This document shows positions 5,140 to 6,093 of a stretch of DNA of 6,093 nt, piece after piece (within the stretch, counting starts at the first letter, position 1; each line of letters begins with the position of its first letter). A program made the position numbers and the translations under genes. Source of the stretch: Lachnospiraceae bacterium (GTDB lineage Bacteria > Bacillota > Clostridia > Lachnospirales > Lachnospiraceae). The DNA lies in the NCBI GenBank assembly GCA_003519685.1, contig DOWG01000211.1:1-6093 (forward strand), read 5' to 3'. The notes beneath the pieces are model-generated. The model searched no databases, was not told where the DNA came from, and saw only the letters and a list, made by a program, of their open reading frames with translations.

Positions 5140-5861
5140 ACCTGTACCTCCTTATATCCATCCAGCAAGCCGGGCTCATTTAAACCGCTGAAATTTCTGC
5201 CTTCAATAAACTTTTTCATACCTTGCTTATGTACCTCTTTGATAACGGTACACTCTTCCGGTTTGCAAAACTCAATCACACCGTTTACCATCTTCGGCCG
5301 CCAAAATTGGGCATACAGCATATCCTTTCCATTATAATCCGGATAAGAAAAGCTATGAAATTGCAGTCCGAATTCCATATCCCCACGCGAATCATAAAAC
5401 CCTTTCTCTTTATTAAATTCGCATTGCTCCACATAAGCGCTGCATTCCCTTGTTCCGAGGAACACATCCCTTCTTCCGCCCTTTTCCAGACATCGCTTTG
5501 CAATAAAATAGTGCTTATTCTCGTTATAATCATGTGCCAGGTCCGGGCGGTTCGGATTTTGTTCAAAGTGAGCTTTTACTATGTATACGACATCTCTAAG
5601 ATAGGTTGTATAGCTTAGATCGTTTCCTCCCCCATATCGAATGGGTCTGGTTCCTTTTGATTCGGTGCATATCGGATTGATAACTCTTACTTTATCAATC
5701 TTCCACCTTATGGTCGGCTTCCAGTAAATAGATTCCGTTATTCCAATCAAAGCTTGATAGGTTGGTACGAAAAGGCTGGATTTTTCCCCGCCCACCCTGG
5801 TTAATGGATCTGTAAAGAGAGCATATCTTCCGTATACACGATAAGTAATTGCATTCTCCAT
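5136..5861 (-). CDS. cas5c: Type I-C crRNA endonuclease and Cascade subunit Cas5c (Cas5d)
   Basis: In I-C systems, which lack Cas6, Cas5c cuts the pre-crRNA at the base of the repeat hairpin and stays bound to the 5' handle as part of Cascade. I choose ATG 5861 (protein MENAITYRVYGRYALF), giving 241 residues, because AAAGGAG (5867-5873) lies 5 nt upstream and family members start close to this strand. With this start, Tyr46 (in ESIYWKP) and Lys116-His117 (in NENKHYF) carry the same numbers as the catalytic Tyr46, Lys116 and His117 that I recall for Bacillus halodurans Cas5d. The active site therefore looks complete. Further family segments are SIYWKPTIRW (44-53) and YIVKAHFEQNPNRPD (93-107). 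ATG 5882 is in frame, has a weaker AAGGA only 4 nt upstream, and would add 7 residues. The stop TGA (5136-5138) overlaps the cas8c ATG. Confidence 0.96.
   Translation of the reverse strand: MENAITYRVYGRYALFTDPLTRVGGEKSSLFVPTYQALIGITESIYWKPTIRWKIDKVRVINPICTESKGTRPIRYGGGNDLSYTTYLRDVVYIVKAHFEQNPNRPDLAHDYNENKHYFIAKRCLEKGGRRDVFLGTRECSAYVEQCEFNKEKGFYDSRGDMEFGLQFHSFSYPDYNGKDMLYAQFWRPKMVNGVIEFCKPEECTVIKEVHKQGMKKFIEGRNFSGLNEPGLLDGYKEVQV
5147..5152 (-). promoter_or_regulatory. Strong cas8c ribosome binding site
   Basis: A perfect AGGAGG 7 nt before ATG 5139, located inside the last codons of cas5c. Together with the ATGA overlap it indicates efficient, coupled translation. Confidence 0.75.
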
Positions 5862-5866
5862 ATTAA

Positions 5867-5873
5867 CTCCTTT
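5867..5873 (-). promoter_or_regulatory. cas5c ribosome binding site that decides the start
   Basis: AAAGGAG on the minus strand, 5 nt before ATG 5861, supports this start over the upstream in-frame ATG at 5882. Confidence 0.65.
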
Positions 5874-5998
5874 CTTGATCATATTGTCCTTATATTCTAA
5901 ATCATTACATTATCAGCAGCTCTATTTTAGTGATAAAGTTTCGTATAATAAATATCATCCACATAATCTGCCTTTCCTGGTTTATAATGTGCTTCATA

Positions 5999-6093
5999 TC
6001 ATTGCCATATTAATGGATCAAATTTCTTTCCTTCCGGTATCACTCCTAATACATCATCATAGAAATTGTCTCTCAATATCAGAACACCACTTC
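5999..6093 (-). CDS. cas3: Partial 3' end, probably Cas3 helicase-nuclease C-terminus
   Basis: A minus-strand frame open from the right edge gives about 30 residues, SGVLILRDNFYDDVLGVIPE followed by GKKFDPLIWQ, then TGA (5999-6001). In I-C operons the gene directly upstream of cas5c is cas3, and a closing segment of the type 'L-x-x-x-F-Y-D-x-x-x-G' followed by a short tail fits the ends of Cas3 proteins. No helicase or HD motif is inside the window, so the call rests on position and a short resemblance. If right, it is transcribed with the rest of the operon. Oddly, the frame stays open for 23 more codons after the TGA, to TAA at 5927-5929, so a premature stop in a slightly longer protein is possible. 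TGA is used as a normal stop in cas5c and cas4 here, so code reassignment is not indicated. Confidence 0.55.
   Translation of the reverse strand, partial: SGVLILRDNFYDDVLGVIPEGKKFDPLIWQ

Noticed and set aside
5285..5566. 93-residue minus-strand frame inside cas5c
   Set aside because: It is an out-of-frame overlap with a well-conserved gene, with no start signal of its own.
5223..5618. 131-residue plus-strand open frame opposite cas5c
   Set aside because: It is antisense to cas5c, including its catalytic region; no ribosome binding site or family resemblance was seen.
5883..5998. Promoter for cas5c in the gap after the cas3-like end
   Set aside because: AT-rich -10-like strings exist (for example TATAAG near 5890) but none has a credible -35 at proper spacing; read-through from cas3 is the simpler view.

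Overview
The window holds most of a type I-C (formerly Dvulg) CRISPR-Cas locus, read entirely on the minus strand. From right to left the order is: a probable cas3 3' end, cas5c, cas8c (csd1), cas7c (csd2), cas4, cas1, cas2, the CRISPR leader, and the start of the CRISPR array. This is the canonical I-C gene order. AT-rich DNA, strong AGGAGG-type ribosome binding sites and the protein sequences suggest a Firmicute, probably a clostridial (Lachnospiraceae-like) bacterium. The lineage is an inference; no housekeeping gene is present to test it.

Interference module (about 6093 to 2369). The right edge carries about 30 codons that look like the C-terminus of a Cas3 helicase-nuclease. Cas5c, the endonuclease that matures crRNA in I-C systems, is followed by Cas8c through a 4-base ATGA overlap. 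Cas7c, the backbone subunit, starts just after the Cas8c stop. Inside the 3' end of cas8c there is a perfect AGGAGG placed 8 nt before an in-frame GTG. This is the expected internal start for the small subunit Cas11c, a gene nested in frame within cas8c.

Adaptation module (2391 to 253). Cas4 overlaps cas7c and has intact RecB-type nuclease and Fe-S cluster residues. Cas1 has its conserved Glu, His and Asp. Cas2 has Asp8. Unlike the interference genes, two of these three seem to use non-ATG starts (GTG for cas4, TTG for cas2). A 125-nt gap holding three small inverted repeats separates cas4 from cas1.

Leader and array (252 to 1). A large inverted repeat starts on the last base of the cas2 stop codon. 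It is followed by an AT-rich leader with a 13-bp near-perfect inverted repeat that overlaps a possible extended -10 promoter element. The leader-proximal 32-bp repeat is complete at 51-82; one 35-bp spacer (16-50) and the end of the next repeat (1-15) are visible. The array continues beyond the left edge.

Every complete cas gene is open from start to stop with its key residues present, so the system looks functional. The only possible lesion is at the far right, where the reading frame of the cas3-like end stays open for 23 codons past its TGA. The least routine parts are the non-coding structures (cas2/leader hairpin, leader inverted repeat, cas4-cas1 gap) and the nested Cas11c start.
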